Position numbers and translations under genes: made by a program. 64,000 bases of DNA. Origin: Chlamydia gallinacea 08-1274/3 (GTDB lineage: Bacteria > Chlamydiota > Chlamydiia > Chlamydiales > Chlamydiaceae). The stretch lies in contig NZ_CP015840.1 in the NCBI RefSeq assembly GCF_000471025.2, forward strand, positions 1-64,000, in the 5' to 3' direction. The notes under the pieces are model-generated. The model did no database searches. It was not told the origin of the DNA and saw only the letters and a program-made list of their open reading frames with translations. Of the stretch, positions 19,731-29,472 are shown in pieces. How positions within the stretch are numbered: position 1 is the first letter of the stretch; every line of letters starts with the position of its first letter.

Positions 19731-20522
19731 CTATGATCCTAATAGCTCTGTCACATTAAGCTCATGAGTTAGCAAATAAGACAAGAGATATTCTCGATAT
19801 TTATCTAAAACTATAGCCGTAGCCTTTAATTTTTCTCTAGCTTCCACAACATTATCTTCTCCCATATGACAATACTCAGGAAGATATTCTATATGAAGGC
19901 CAGAAAGAACAACTCGCCCCTTTTCTATTTGTCTAGAAATAATTGCTGCTGGCTGAGAAGGAAGGTCTTCATAGCGAGCTTCTACAGTAATTTCAGGATA
20001 AGAATCTGCCTGATCAAAGTACGGTCCTCCATTAAATAGAGCTGAGCACCTTGAGCTCCCAAAATGCTCAAGAACCAAGGAAGCAGCCCGAACTCCTACG
20101 GGACTAGTATAAGAAAATAAATTACCATAAGCAGGGCCAACAGCAACCCCAGGGAAAAACCCCAATCCTCGAGAAGCTACTAGTACCTCTCCATTGGGCT
20201 CATCAAATCTTAAGCTTTTACAAGCAAAGTAGGCACCAGCACAAATCCCAAGATAACTCCCTCCCTCACGAACATAATTATCAATCCTCACCGTCCCTAA
20301 CCCATGGAGCTTCTTATGATAAGGACGATCCGCCCCCCCAGGAATAACTAATAACCGAGTGGAAAGTTCCCATACAGGATCATAAAGAAGAAAATCTGCG
20401 CCTACCCGACAGATTTCTAGATTGGCTTCAGTAGGAAGAGCCTGCTTCAACCACCGGATTAAATGACGTAAATAGTAGGGAGACACCCCCTCATCTGCAT
20501 ACACAAGTACCTTTGTTTTCAT
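19731..20522 (-). CDS. Stand-alone BPL_N-type glutamine amidotransferase-like protein
   Basis: The 263 residues match the N-terminal domain found in eukaryotic biotin-protein ligases (BPL_N), a class I glutamine-amidotransferase-like fold. Features seen are KVLVYADEGVSPYYLRHL, LLVIPGGADRPY, and a nucleophile-elbow-like LGICAGAYFACKS with Cys near residue 95, then LFNGGPYF. No biotin ligase catalytic domain (GRGRxxR) is present, so annotation as BirA would be misleading. Substrate and role are unknown. It stands alone on the minus strand between two plus-strand genes. Confidence 0.8.
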   Translation of the reverse strand: MKTKVLVYADEGVSPYYLRHLIRWLKQALPTEANLEICRVGADFLLYDPVWELSTRLLVIPGGADRPYHKKLHGLGTVRIDNYVREGGSYLGICAGAYFACKSLRFDEPNGEVLVASRGLGFFPGVAVGPAYGNLFSYTSPVGVRAASLVLEHFGSSRCSALFNGGPYFDQADSYPEITVEARYEDLPSQPAAIISRQIEKGRVVLSGLHIEYLPEYCHMGEDNVVEAREKLKATAIVLDKYREYLLSYLLTHELNVTELLGS

Positions 20523-20665
20523 AATCCCAAAAACTAAGTTCCTCTTGGTTTAGAATCCTATAAATATTATATAAGAAGCGTCGTCCATAAAAATGATCAT
20601 TTATGATAAAATAGCTTTTCGTTAACCCTAGTTTAAAAAAATTATCCACATAACTTCAGATAGAT

Positions 20666-21691
20666 ATGTTACTTAATAAGCCACAAATCAAACAATCCCG
20701 TAATGTATCTTTTGGAATATTTCATAGCTTACTTGCCTGCTTCTACTGGGGGATTGTCTTTGTTATTCCTGACTTATTGCATTCCTTTCAAGAACTTGAT
20801 ATCGTACTCGCACGATACACAACTTTTGGCATTTTTTCCCTACTTTCCCTCCTATGGAAACGACAAAATATCTTGAAAGCTATCCCTTTATCTATCTGGA
20901 AACAGGGTATTTTCTGGGCCTTTCTAGTCAATATTTTGTATTACCTAGGAATAGCCTATGCTATCCGCTGTATCGGTGCTGCCGTTACGATTATCATTGC
21001 TGGCCTAGCCCCCATAGCGGTTCTTTTTCACTCAAATATTAAAAAGAAAGAAATCTCCTACACTACCCTCTCTTTACTCAGCAGTATAATCTTTCTTGGT
21101 ATTGTCTTAACAAATATCTCAAAAATTCAGGCGAATGTAGAAATTCACCTTATAAAATACTTCATAGGTCTCGTCTGTGTGATCATCGCTACAGGAGTCT
21201 GGGTGAGCTATATTATATATAACTACAACTTCTTATCTAAAAACCCAGATATCTCTCCCAATCTATGGGGTTGCATTCTAGGACTCGCGTCCCTTATTCT
21301 CTGCCTACCCCTCATTATTCTTGGAGATTTCCTCGGGATTACCCGAATTACCTCAACTTTATTATTTCATGTACCTCTCTCTGAAAAATTACTTTTTATT
21401 ACCCTATGTGGGGTAATGGGTATATTTTCATCATCATTAGCCATCACCTCTTGGAATAAAGCTAGCCTGCATCTCTCTCCATCTCTTCTTGGAGCTTTGC
21501 TTATATTAGAGCCTGTCTTTGGATTATGTTTATCTTATTTCTGTAAACATACTCTTCCTTCCTATCAAGAAGGTTTAGGGATTTTTCTTATGTTAGGGGG
21601 CAGTCTAACCTGCTTGATCCTTTTTGGGAAAAAAACACAGCAAAAACAAGAAGACCCAACCGAAATCATGTCTTCCGCAGACCCAACCTAG
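20666..21691 (+). CDS. EamA/DMT-family transporter
   Basis: Inner-membrane protein of 341 residues with about ten hydrophobic helices in two EamA repeats. The first repeat runs roughly 15-150 (LLACFYWGIVFVIPDLLH; GAAVTIIIAGLAPIAVLF) and the second about 165-320 (GVWVSYIIYNYNF; LHLSPSLLGALLILEPVFGLCLSYF). The drug/metabolite transporter family moves small metabolites. A chlamydial member has been described as an S-adenosylmethionine transporter, but I cannot tell whether this is its orthologue. Confidence 0.85.
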   Translation: MLLNKPQIKQSRNVSFGIFHSLLACFYWGIVFVIPDLLHSFQELDIVLARYTTFGIFSLLSLLWKRQNILKAIPLSIWKQGIFWAFLVNILYYLGIAYAIRCIGAAVTIIIAGLAPIAVLFHSNIKKKEISYTTLSLLSSIIFLGIVLTNISKIQANVEIHLIKYFIGLVCVIIATGVWVSYIIYNYNFLSKNPDISPNLWGCILGLASLILCLPLIILGDFLGITRITSTLLFHVPLSEKLLFITLCGVMGIFSSSLAITSWNKASLHLSPSLLGALLILEPVFGLCLSYFCKHTLPSYQEGLGIFLMLGGSLTCLILFGKKTQQKQEDPTEIMSSADPT

Positions 21692-22165
21692 TCTTTTCTT
21701 TTTATAAAAGTTTTTTAAATAAAAATAGGATTTCTCTATATCTTTGTATAATGAATCATGTTGTCTTTGAACTTTGATTTGAAAACAGCAAATTAACAAT
21801 GTAACTAAAGATGTATTGAGAGTGCAAATAGATCTAAAAATACTCATCGAATAAAAAATTTACCTTCAGCTACACTTCTTATACTAATTAGTAAATCGAG
21901 ATAAAAATATAAACTAACCATTATTTAATGGTACTGGAGATAGTACATATCCGGACTACCTCTAAATACTATAGTAATACCTATAAGTAAAAAGCTTTTA
22001 TGTTGTGGATAATACCAAAAACAATTCCACAAATGCATAATCTTGACGAGAAAAGAATAAGGAACCCCACGAACAGGCTTTGAAAAGAAAATCCCGTTCC
22101 GGTTTTCAGATTAGAATAACCACATGCCTTGAGTTTTCCTAAAAAACTCGTTCTTTGAAATTAGA
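21692..22165. other. 474-bp intergenic region before recD
   Basis: Very AT-rich, with no ORF that has a start, ribosome site and protein-like composition. The only clear structure is the small hairpin at 22131-22149 just before recD. It may contain the recD promoter, which I could not place with confidence. Confidence 0.6.
22131..22149 (+). other. Small hairpin in the recD leader
   Basis: GAGTTTT (22131-22137), loop CCTAA, AAAACTC (22143-22149): a perfect 7-bp stem 28 bp before the likely recD start. It is not followed by a T run on the plus strand. It could influence translation or be incidental. Confidence 0.4.
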
Positions 22166-22177
22166 TTGAGGAACTCT

Positions 22178-24382
22178 ATGGAAAAAATTTCCGGAACACT
22201 GGAAAGCATTCTCTTTACAGATAGCCATTCGCAAGAAACATTTGCCAAAATCCGTATACCCTATAAAAGGTCTCTTATCGTCATCAAAGGTCGATTCTCC
22301 GATTCTTTTCTTCAACCAGGTAGACAACTCTTTCTATATGGCAAATGGTCTGAAGATCCGGATATCGAGAAGTACTTCCAGGTATATAGCTATAACGATT
22401 CAGAAACTCGAGATACTCAAGGAATTATCAACTACCTTACATCTAAACTGATCAAAGGCATAGGACCTAAAATTACAGAAAAGATTATTCAAAAGTTTAA
22501 AAATGAAACAGCGCATATCCTTGATAATCAACCAGAAAGACTCATTGAAATTCCTGGCATTAGCCAAGCACGTTGCGATAGCCTCTGCAAACAATTAAAC
22601 GAACAGAAAAGACTCCGAGCAACCTTACTCTTTCTTCAACAATATGATATTGCTATCCACTATGGAATTAGGATTTATAAAAAATACCAAGAGAAAACGA
22701 TAGAAAAAATTTGTGAAGACCCTTTTTTACTTGCTAGAGAAATGGAAGGAATTGGGTTCAAAACTGCAGATCTAATTGCAATACGTCTGGGAGTACCATT
22801 AAATTCTCAAAGCCGTCTATCTGCAGGGATACAACACTCCTTAAAAGAATTACAGGAAGATGGTCATACTTGTTACCCTCTACATAATCTTACGCAAATT
22901 GTCGCCACACTCCTAAACCAAAACATGTCCCATACACTAATATCCATAGAAGAAATCATTTCTCAGATGTATAGTATGCAAAAACAAAATCTCTTACATA
23001 TTCAAGAAATAGACAAATCTACGTATGTTTGGATAAAGCATAGCTATCTGGCAGAACAAACCATAGCACAGGACCTAAAGAGAATTCTATTTTCTTCAAG
23101 GAAAATCCGTTCTATCAATAGTATGAAAGCGATTCAATGGGTGGAAAAAAACTTAAACCTCTATTTAGAACATAGCCAAAAAACAGCAGTTCGCGCATCA
23201 TTTTCGGAAAAAATTCATATTATCACTGGAGGTCCGGGAACAGGTAAAAGTACGATTACAAAAGCAATACTAAAAATATTTGAACAAATCACATACAAAA
23301 TTATCCTTGCTGCCCCTACAGGAAAAGCTGCGAAGCGTATGACGGAAATCACGGGGAAGCACGCTGTAACTATCCACTCTCTACTACAATATGATTTTAA
23401 AACACGATCCTTCCGTAAAAACCATGAAAATCCTATCGATTGTGATCTAATTATCATTGATGAATCGGGAATGATCGATACTTATCTACTCTATCATTTA
23501 TTAAAAGCTCTACCTGATTATGTAATCATCATTTTTATTGGTGATGTCTATCAGCTTCCTAGTGTAGGTCCAGGAAATATTCTCAAAGACATTATTGAAT
23601 CTAAGAAAATTACTGTAACTCAACTAAACAAGATTTTTCGCCAAGTACATGATTCTACAATCATTACTAATGCACATAAAGTTAATGAAGGCGAGCTTCC
23701 CATATTATATTCAAAATCTGGTCGTAAAGATTTTTTATTTTTTCACAAAGACGATCCTCAAGAAGCTTTGGAGCAGATTGTACATTTAGTCACACAATTC
23801 GTTCCCAAAAAATACCATATTTACTCTAAGGATATCCAAATTCTTTCCCCTATGAAAAAAGGGATTTTAGGGATTCATAATCTAAATAAAGTGTTAAAAT
23901 CCGCACTCAATCCCAAGCAAACAAATCTCCATGGGAAATTCTACTCCTATGCTGTAGGAGATAAAGTAATGCAAATACGAAATAATTATAACAAAGAAGT
24001 CTTTAATGGGGATATTGGCTATATATCTATGATTAACTTCGAAACTAAACGTGTGATTGTTAATATTGATGGAAGATATGTACCCTATTCCTTTTCAGAA
24101 CTTGATGACTTAACACTAGCCTATGCTACTTCCGTACATAAGTACCAGGGTAGTGAAAGTCCTTGCATTATCCTACCCATACACACATCACACTTCATGA
24201 TGCTCTATAGAAATCTTCTTTATACAGCCATCACAAGAGGAAAACAGCTGGTGGTTTTAGTAGGAACAAAAAAGGCAATTGCTATCGCCACAAAAAATAA
24301 CAAAGTACAACACCGATGTACAGGACTAATACAAGCCTTAAATCACCTTTCCCACCCAGCAACAGCTGCCTGCTATTCGTAA
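22178..24382 (+). CDS. recD2: RecD2-like SF1B DNA helicase
   Basis: ATP-dependent 5'-3' DNA helicase. About 734 residues, with a RecD2-type N-terminal extension including a helix-hairpin-helix region (LIEIPGISQARCDSLCKQL, about 125-145). The motor follows, with Walker A GGPGTGKSTITKAI near residue 350, GKAAKRMTEITG, DE-box IIDESGMID, GDVYQLPSVGPG and the C-terminal ATSVHKYQGSE and LYTAITRGK motifs. This form normally works without RecB and RecC, and neither gene is nearby. The ATG at 22178 has GAGGA 7 bp upstream and is preferred over the TTG at 22166. Its stop is 5 bp from the convergent metG stop. Confidence 0.93.
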   Translation: MEKISGTLESILFTDSHSQETFAKIRIPYKRSLIVIKGRFSDSFLQPGRQLFLYGKWSEDPDIEKYFQVYSYNDSETRDTQGIINYLTSKLIKGIGPKITEKIIQKFKNETAHILDNQPERLIEIPGISQARCDSLCKQLNEQKRLRATLLFLQQYDIAIHYGIRIYKKYQEKTIEKICEDPFLLAREMEGIGFKTADLIAIRLGVPLNSQSRLSAGIQHSLKELQEDGHTCYPLHNLTQIVATLLNQNMSHTLISIEEIISQMYSMQKQNLLHIQEIDKSTYVWIKHSYLAEQTIAQDLKRILFSSRKIRSINSMKAIQWVEKNLNLYLEHSQKTAVRASFSEKIHIITGGPGTGKSTITKAILKIFEQITYKIILAAPTGKAAKRMTEITGKHAVTIHSLLQYDFKTRSFRKNHENPIDCDLIIIDESGMIDTYLLYHLLKALPDYVIIIFIGDVYQLPSVGPGNILKDIIESKKITVTQLNKIFRQVHDSTIITNAHKVNEGELPILYSKSGRKDFLFFHKDDPQEALEQIVHLVTQFVPKKYHIYSKDIQILSPMKKGILGIHNLNKVLKSALNPKQTNLHGKFYSYAVGDKVMQIRNNYNKEVFNGDIGYISMINFETKRVIVNIDGRYVPYSFSELDDLTLAYATSVHKYQGSESPCIILPIHTSHFMMLYRNLLYTAITRGKQLVVLVGTKKAIAIATKNNKVQHRCTGLIQALNHLSHPATAACYS

Positions 24383-24387
24383 AACTT

Positions 24388-26043
24388 TCATTCAACAGGT
24401 GTAAATAATAATTGTGGGGTTTTCAAAGAAAACACTTCTTCAGAAACATCAAAAAATTCTGAGTTCCAGAGATTAGCTGCACGATCGGGATGATGATCTG
24501 ATAAATGTAAGGACTTTGGAGAAAGCATGTTCCATATATCCCACGCGGCACCTGGGAGAATGGGGTAGGAAATTAGTGCAAGAAGCTTCTGGCAATAGCA
24601 TGCACAAAAAAGTACTGTTTCTACACGACGGGAAGCCCCTTCCTTAAGTAATTTCCAAGGCGCCTGATCATTAAAATACCCATTTCCTAAAGCAGCAAGC
24701 TCCATAATTGCAGAACAAGCCTTTCTTAAGCTATACTCTCGATAATAGGATTCTGCTTTATGAACAATCCTTTGTGCCTCCTGTAAGAATTGGTGATCCC
24801 CATCTTCTAAGGACTCCGCACAATATGCGAGTGTTTGAAACTGATTTTTCTCGGCAAAAGCTAACACGCGGTTAATAAAATTACCAAACTTTCCAACAAG
24901 TTCAGAGTTACACCGCGTTTTAAAATCTGCAAAAGTAAACTCGCTATCAGCAGTTTCAGGAGCTGTAGCAGCTAAGACATAACGTAATTTATCTAAAGCA
25001 TAGGCATCTAAAAAGGCATCCATATCTACATAGTTACCTTCAGATTTACTAAACTGCGCTCCCTCAAACAAATAAAATTCAGAAGAAATCAAAGCATCGA
25101 CCTTCTTATATGTGGAGTCTATCCCTAGTTCCATAGCAGGAAATATAGCAGAATGAAAAGGAAGATTATCCTTACCTATAAATTGCACATACTCTACAGA
25201 AGAATCCAGCCAAAAGTCCTTCCAAGCATCAGGATTACCCATAGATGCTGCCCAATCCATCGTACCACTTATATAGCCAATTGGAGCATCAAACCAGACA
25301 TAAAAAACTTTGTCAGGGAAATCAGGAACAGGAACTCCCCAAGATAAATCCCTCGTAATTGCTCGTGGACGTAAATTTTTTATGTAATCTATAACAAATT
25401 TACGTACATGCTCAAGAAGATAGGTTTTATGAATAAATGACAGTAGAGGCTCTACAAAACGCTCTAAATGCAAATATGCATGCTCTGTAGCTTTAAGAAC
25501 AAGCGGATCCCCCGACAACTTAGACCGTGGATTAATTAAATCTACAGCTTCATAATCAGCTCCACACCGTTGGCATTCATCACCACGAGCACCAGAAAAC
25601 CCACACTTAGGACAAGTTCCCTCTACATAACGATCGGCTAAAAAACGCCCCTCCGCCTCAGAATATAACTGCTGAGAAACGTGATTTTCTATAAAACCTT
25701 TAGACTTAAGTTGCGTATAAAATTCCTGAACAATCGCCTGATGAAAAGGATTTGTAGTTCGAGAAAAGAAATCCAGAGAAATTCTTAATTTTTTAAACGT
25801 GTCTTTATGTATCTTATGATACATATCCACATACTCTTGATAACCCAAACCTGCACGTTCAGCATTTAATGTAATGGCTATACCATATTCATCCGAACCA
25901 CATAAATACAGCACTTCATCTCCCAGCAACCGACGAAACCGAGCATAAACATCTGCAGGAAGATACGCTCCAGCTATATGACCAAAATGTAGGGGCCCGT
26001 TCGCATAGGGCAATGCTGATGTAATTAAAACACGTGCAGGCAT
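24388..26043 (-). CDS. metG: Methionyl-tRNA synthetase
   Basis: Charges tRNA-Met. Class I signature [11 protein letters not shown] at residues 12-22, a zinc knuckle with [17 protein letters not shown] near 140-160, and the KMSKS equivalent FSKSEGN in [11 protein letters not shown]. The first Lys of KMSKS is replaced by Gln, while the second catalytic Lys remains. At 551 residues it has the catalytic core and anticodon-binding helices but no C-terminal EMAP/Trbp111 domain. It overlaps the upstream small ORF by one base and is the last gene of the translation cluster. Confidence 0.97.
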   Translation of the reverse strand: MPARVLITSALPYANGPLHFGHIAGAYLPADVYARFRRLLGDEVLYLCGSDEYGIAITLNAERAGLGYQEYVDMYHKIHKDTFKKLRISLDFFSRTTNPFHQAIVQEFYTQLKSKGFIENHVSQQLYSEAEGRFLADRYVEGTCPKCGFSGARGDECQRCGADYEAVDLINPRSKLSGDPLVLKATEHAYLHLERFVEPLLSFIHKTYLLEHVRKFVIDYIKNLRPRAITRDLSWGVPVPDFPDKVFYVWFDAPIGYISGTMDWAASMGNPDAWKDFWLDSSVEYVQFIGKDNLPFHSAIFPAMELGIDSTYKKVDALISSEFYLFEGAQFSKSEGNYVDMDAFLDAYALDKLRYVLAATAPETADSEFTFADFKTRCNSELVGKFGNFINRVLAFAEKNQFQTLAYCAESLEDGDHQFLQEAQRIVHKAESYYREYSLRKACSAIMELAALGNGYFNDQAPWKLLKEGASRRVETVLFCACYCQKLLALISYPILPGAAWDIWNMLSPKSLHLSDHHPDRAANLWNSEFFDVSEEVFSLKTPQLLFTPVE

Positions 26044-26342
26044 TACTTCATATCACTCCATGTATAGGCAGAAGGATCTTTTCGCATTCCTGAAGAAATT
26101 CTTCCCTCTCTTTTCTTCTCTTGAACTGGGGAAGAGACAACATCTTTACTTTCCTCAGGAGCTCCTTCTTGTATGCCCTCTTTTTCTAATAACATTAATA
26201 CCTCAATAGCAGCGTTTGCAGAACGCACATCACCCCGAGCTATTTTATGTTTAGCTTGCTGAATAGCATAATTAACCAAACTAAATGGGCTTTCGAAAAA
26301 CTTATTTAGTTTTTCATTTGTTAAACGATCCTTTGTACTCAT
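26043..26342 (-). CDS. Small conserved protein, candidate RNA polymerase omega-like subunit
   Basis: A 99-residue cytoplasmic protein between gmk and metG, overlapping gmk by 4 bp. In many bacteria the gene after gmk is rpoZ (omega). Residues 18-35 ([18 protein letters not shown]) resemble the omega helix around N-R-F-x-L-V-x-x-A-x-x-R-A, and [16 protein letters not shown] resembles the later I-A-L-x-E-I-x-x-G-x-I helix. The second half is charged and probably disordered. The identity to omega is my inference from position and weak similarity; otherwise it is a conserved hypothetical protein. Confidence 0.8.
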   Translation of the reverse strand: MSTKDRLTNEKLNKFFESPFSLVNYAIQQAKHKIARGDVRSANAAIEVLMLLEKEGIQEGAPEESKDVVSSPVQEKKREGRISSGMRKDPSAYTWSDMK

Positions 26343-26953
26343 AATACGTTCCTATGTTCTTCTGCTATAAAAATGCTTTTTAAAATCTTGTAAGCCTTCT
26401 GTAATTCTTCATTCATAATGACATAATCAAACTGATCCGCAGAGGCCTGTTCAACCACACTATGCTCTACTCTCTCACGCCTTTGTGCATCCTGTTCCGA
26501 TCCTCGTTCTTTTAAACGCCTTTCTAATTCTTCTACCGAGGGTGCGGAAATAAAAATAGAGACAGTGGGAATTTTTTCTTTTAATGCTAAAGCTCCTTGC
26601 ACATCAATCACAGCAATTGCATGTTTCCCTGACTCCCAAATTTTATCAATTTCCAAACGACTTGTTCCATAGTGTTCTCCAAAAAGTACTACCCATTCAA
26701 GGAAATCGCCACAGTGTAAACGACTGTTGAACTCTTCTTGAGAAACAAAATGATAGTCTATACCTGGAAGTTCTTCCCTACGCGGCGCCCGTGTTGTTAA
26801 AGAAACCGTTTTCTGAAATGTATCAGGAAATTCTTGTGACAACATACGCACTAAAGTTGTCTTACCTGCTCCTGCAGGAGCACTAATAGTAAATAGCTTC
26901 GGGCAACACAGAGGATTGTCGCAAGAAAAGGGATGAAATACACGATTTTTCAT
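26339..26953 (-). CDS. gmk: Guanylate kinase
   Basis: Phosphorylates GMP to GDP. P-loop [15 protein letters not shown] near residue 24 (usual form S-G-P-S-G-A-G-K). GMP-binding features include [40 protein letters not shown] and [11 protein letters not shown]. The 204 residues are the normal size, with a short extra N-terminal segment containing a CDNPLCCP stretch. It overlaps rnhB by 4 bp and the omega-like ORF by 4 bp. Confidence 0.96.
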   Translation of the reverse strand: MKNRVFHPFSCDNPLCCPKLFTISAPAGAGKTTLVRMLSQEFPDTFQKTVSLTTRAPRREELPGIDYHFVSQEEFNSRLHCGDFLEWVVLFGEHYGTSRLEIDKIWESGKHAIAVIDVQGALALKEKIPTVSIFISAPSVEELERRLKERGSEQDAQRRERVEHSVVEQASADQFDYVIMNEELQKAYKILKSIFIAEEHRNVL

Positions 26954-27600
26954 ACAATTTTAGAATACCTACGTACAGGAGAAAAACTTTTTCTATGACA
27001 ATCACAAGGACCTAACAACTCCAAAGCTGCTAAATGGGCTGCCGTTCCATAACCCTTATGCTTATCAAACCCATAACCAGGATAGCGCTGATGCAATTCC
27101 ACCATAAGGTCATCTCTATATTCTTTAGCTAGAATCGATGCTGCAGCTATAGATACCGATTTCGAATCTCCCTTGATCACCTTTTTACAAGGAATGTCGT
27201 GAGGAAGATACAAGCCATCTACAAGAAGGAAATCGGGAGATAGGGGAAGGCTGCTGATAGCTTGAATCATGGCTTCCTTAGTCGCTTCCAAGATATTAAT
27301 CTCATCAATACGCTCTACAGAAACAACGCCTATTCCACAATATACATCAGGATCATTTACAAGCATATCGCGGACTCGTTTTCTTGCTTCAGGAGCCAAT
27401 TTTTTACTATCATCCACACCGAGAAAAATCTTATTACGAGGAAGAATACAGGCCCCAGCAACTACCGGACCAGCCAAAGGTCCGCGGCCAACTTCATCTA
27501 CTCCCGCTATAATGGAAAAACCTTCGTTAAAAACTTCTTGTTCTAAGATAGTTTTAGATAAAAATTGTTGTTCCATATCTACGGTGGAAGACTTCATCAA
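26950..27600 (-). CDS. rnhB: Ribonuclease HII
   Basis: Removes ribonucleotides and RNA primers from RNA/DNA hybrids. The catalytic acidic residues are visible in [22 protein letters not shown] (Asp-Glu), in [10 protein letters not shown] and in [21 protein letters not shown]. The C-terminal [18 protein letters not shown] is the RNase HII signature. Length 216. It follows rplS after about 47 bp and overlaps gmk. Confidence 0.97.
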   Translation of the reverse strand: MMKSSTVDMEQQFLSKTILEQEVFNEGFSIIAGVDEVGRGPLAGPVVAGACILPRNKIFLGVDDSKKLAPEARKRVRDMLVNDPDVYCGIGVVSVERIDEINILEATKEAMIQAISSLPLSPDFLLVDGLYLPHDIPCKKVIKGDSKSVSIAAASILAKEYRDDLMVELHQRYPGYGFDKHKGYGTAAHLAALELLGPCDCHRKSFSPVRRYSKIV

Positions 27601-27647
27601 TAGATAGCTCTAGCAAAATTAAAAACGCATTAAATCAAGCAATTAAA

Positions 27648-28013
27648 TTATTTTTTTGCTGATTTAGATCCAATATATTCTTTAATTTTGGCTGCTTTAC
27701 CTGTTTTGCCTCGCAAATAGTATAAACGAGCACGAGCAACTTTACCGCGTTTGACTACCTCGATGCTCACGATCTTGGGGCTATGAAGTAGAAAACTCTT
27801 TTCCATTCCTTCGCCATAAGCGACACGATGTAAGGATACAGTTTCTCCAGCTCCCTCACCCTTACGAGCCATAACTGTCCCCTGAAATACCTGTATACGC
27901 TCTTTACCGCCATCGACAATTTTTGTTGCCACACGAATTGTATCTCCTACACGGAAATCTGTAATATCCGATCGGCACTGTTCTTGCTGTAATTCTTGTA
28001 ATAAGTTGCCCAT
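27648..28013 (-). CDS. rplS: 50S ribosomal protein L19
   Basis: Sits at the 30S-50S interface of the ribosome. Typical sequence includes [36 protein letters not shown]-like [16 protein letters not shown], and the basic tail [24 protein letters not shown]. 121 residues. It follows trmD by 8 bp in the conserved rpsP-trmD-rplS order. Confidence 0.98.
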   Translation of the reverse strand: MGNLLQELQQEQCRSDITDFRVGDTIRVATKIVDGGKERIQVFQGTVMARKGEGAGETVSLHRVAYGEGMEKSFLLHSPKIVSIEVVKRGKVARARLYYLRGKTGKAAKIKEYIGSKSAKK

Positions 28014-28021
28014 ACAATCAC

Positions 28022-29092
28022 CTAAATTCTCTCTATTTCATTTTTGAACGAGATAGCCCAGACATGACCGTCTAAATCACTGGCTAATCTCACTTCCTCC
28101 CGATCATCAGCTTGTGCTAAAGTACCGCCAAGCATCTTCCATCGTTTTAAAAAATGCAAATAATTATCTTCATAATCCAAACATAGGGCGAGATTAGCTA
28201 TCTGTTTCCTTCTCAATCCCCCATGTTGAAAATATAAAAATATTGGCGTTTCTCCTGGAACGCATAATGCATTATTCACAGGTAGATCTACTTTAAAAAG
28301 TTTTGAATAAAACTTTTTAGATCGTTGAATATTTTCAACTTCTAATACTACCCCAAACTCCTTAACTATCTGTGGAGTCTCATGTAACTCTGACTCTTTT
28401 TTGTTATTCCCTAAATCACGATAAAGATAGCGTAAATATAAATCAGGACGCCGCGTCCGTGTTCTATCTAAACTTTCTTGATGCCTCCACTGGGCAATTT
28501 CTCGATGATTTCCTTGAAATAAAACCTCAGGAACTTGTTTATCCTCAAAAACACGTGGACGCGTATATTGAGGCCCCTTCAGCAACCCATTTTCTAGTGA
28601 ATCCATTTCTACACTGTCTTGGTTACCAAGCACTCCAGGAATAAATCGAGATAAGGCATCAATGACAACTAAAGCGGCTATTCCACCATTAGTTACTACA
28701 TAATCTCCAATACTAATCTCTTCATCCACCTCAGTTAAAGCACGCTCATCTATTCCTTCATAGTGTCCACATAAAAATATTAAATGAGGGTGCTGTGCAA
28801 GCTCTCGACTCTTACGAGCCGTTAAAAGAGATCCTTGGGGAGAAAGATAAATAACTTTAGAATTCTTTCTTTTAATGCTGCGTATCGCTCGGACTACAGG
28901 CTCAGCCATAAGAAGCATTCCATTACCACTAAAAGGGACGTCGTCTACTTGCTTCCATTTTCCTAAGCCAAAATCTCTAATATTCCTAGAGCGAATCTCT
29001 AAAAGACCACTGCGAATCGCTCTCCCCAAAACACTCGCTTGCAAAGGACTATCAAAATAGTCGGGGAACAAAGAAAGTATGTCTATCTTCAT
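28022..29092 (-). CDS. trmD: tRNA (guanine-N1)-methyltransferase TrmD fused to a VOC domain
   Basis: Forms m1G37 in tRNA with S-adenosylmethionine, which prevents frameshifting. Residues 1 to about 230 are a complete SPOUT Trm[37 protein letters not shown]-type knot ([16 protein letters not shown]), [32 protein letters not shown] and HYTRP-like [11 protein letters not shown]. The protein then continues to 356 residues with a glyoxalase/VOC-like segment ([55 protein letters not shown]). Most TrmD proteins stop near 240-250 residues. It is a single open frame, with no frameshift needed. The VOC partner role is unknown. Confidence 0.95.
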   Translation of the reverse strand: MKIDILSLFPDYFDSPLQASVLGRAIRSGLLEIRSRNIRDFGLGKWKQVDDVPFSGNGMLLMAEPVVRAIRSIKRKNSKVIYLSPQGSLLTARKSRELAQHPHLIFLCGHYEGIDERALTEVDEEISIGDYVVTNGGIAALVVIDALSRFIPGVLGNQDSVEMDSLENGLLKGPQYTRPRVFEDKQVPEVLFQGNHREIAQWRHQESLDRTRTRRPDLYLRYLYRDLGNNKKESELHETPQIVKEFGVVLEVENIQRSKKFYSKLFKVDLPVNNALCVPGETPIFLYFQHGGLRRKQIANLALCLDYEDNYLHFLKRWKMLGGTLAQADDREEVRLASDLDGHVWAISFKNEIERI

Positions 29093-29112
29093 TCGTTCCC
29101 TTACCTTAAAAA

Positions 29113-29472
29113 TTACTTTGCAGCAGCTTGAGCAGATTCAGCTCTTTTTAACGAGCGGCGACGACGGTAAGCACGACGTTTTTGACATACAGCTGCTCGA
29201 CGAGCCATCTTTTTAGCAACTAACTCACTATAGACCCCAGGAGCTCCCTGCCTTACTAAGGCGGCGGCCTTTTCTGTGAGCTCAGCACCATGATTCAACC
29301 AATAAAAAATCCGTTCGCTTTTCAGTTGATAGTTCACATCGCTATGAGGGTCATACCAACCTAATAGCTCTATATACTTACCATCGCGAGGAAACTCAGC
29401 ATCAGCAAGCACTAATCTATAAACAACATGATTTCTTCGCCCTTGTTGTCGTAAACGAATTTTTAACGCCAC
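29113..29472 (-). CDS. rpsP: 30S ribosomal protein S16
   Basis: Assembly protein of the 30S subunit. The N-terminus [41 protein letters not shown] is diagnostic. 119 residues, with a basic Ala-rich C-terminal extension ([21 protein letters not shown]). It overlaps the end of ffh by 10 bp, which suggests tight coupling. Confidence 0.98.
   Translation of the reverse strand: MALKIRLRQQGRRNHVVYRLVLADAEFPRDGKYIELLGWYDPHSDVNYQLKSERIFYWLNHGAELTEKAAALVRQGAPGVYSELVAKKMARRAAVCQKRRAYRRRRSLKRAESAQAAAK

Noticed and set aside
19731-20522. Annotation as biotin-protein ligase BirA
   Set aside because: Only the BPL_N-like domain is present; the ligase catalytic motif is absent.
21605-21847. 80-codon minus-strand ORF overlapping the end of the DMT transporter and the gap
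   Set aside because: Overlaps a real gene, has no ribosome site, and is rich in Lys, Tyr and Phe as random AT-rich DNA would give.
22166-22178. TTG start for the RecD2-like protein
   Set aside because: The ATG at 22178 has a well-placed GAGGA and gives a normal N-terminus, MEKISGTLES.
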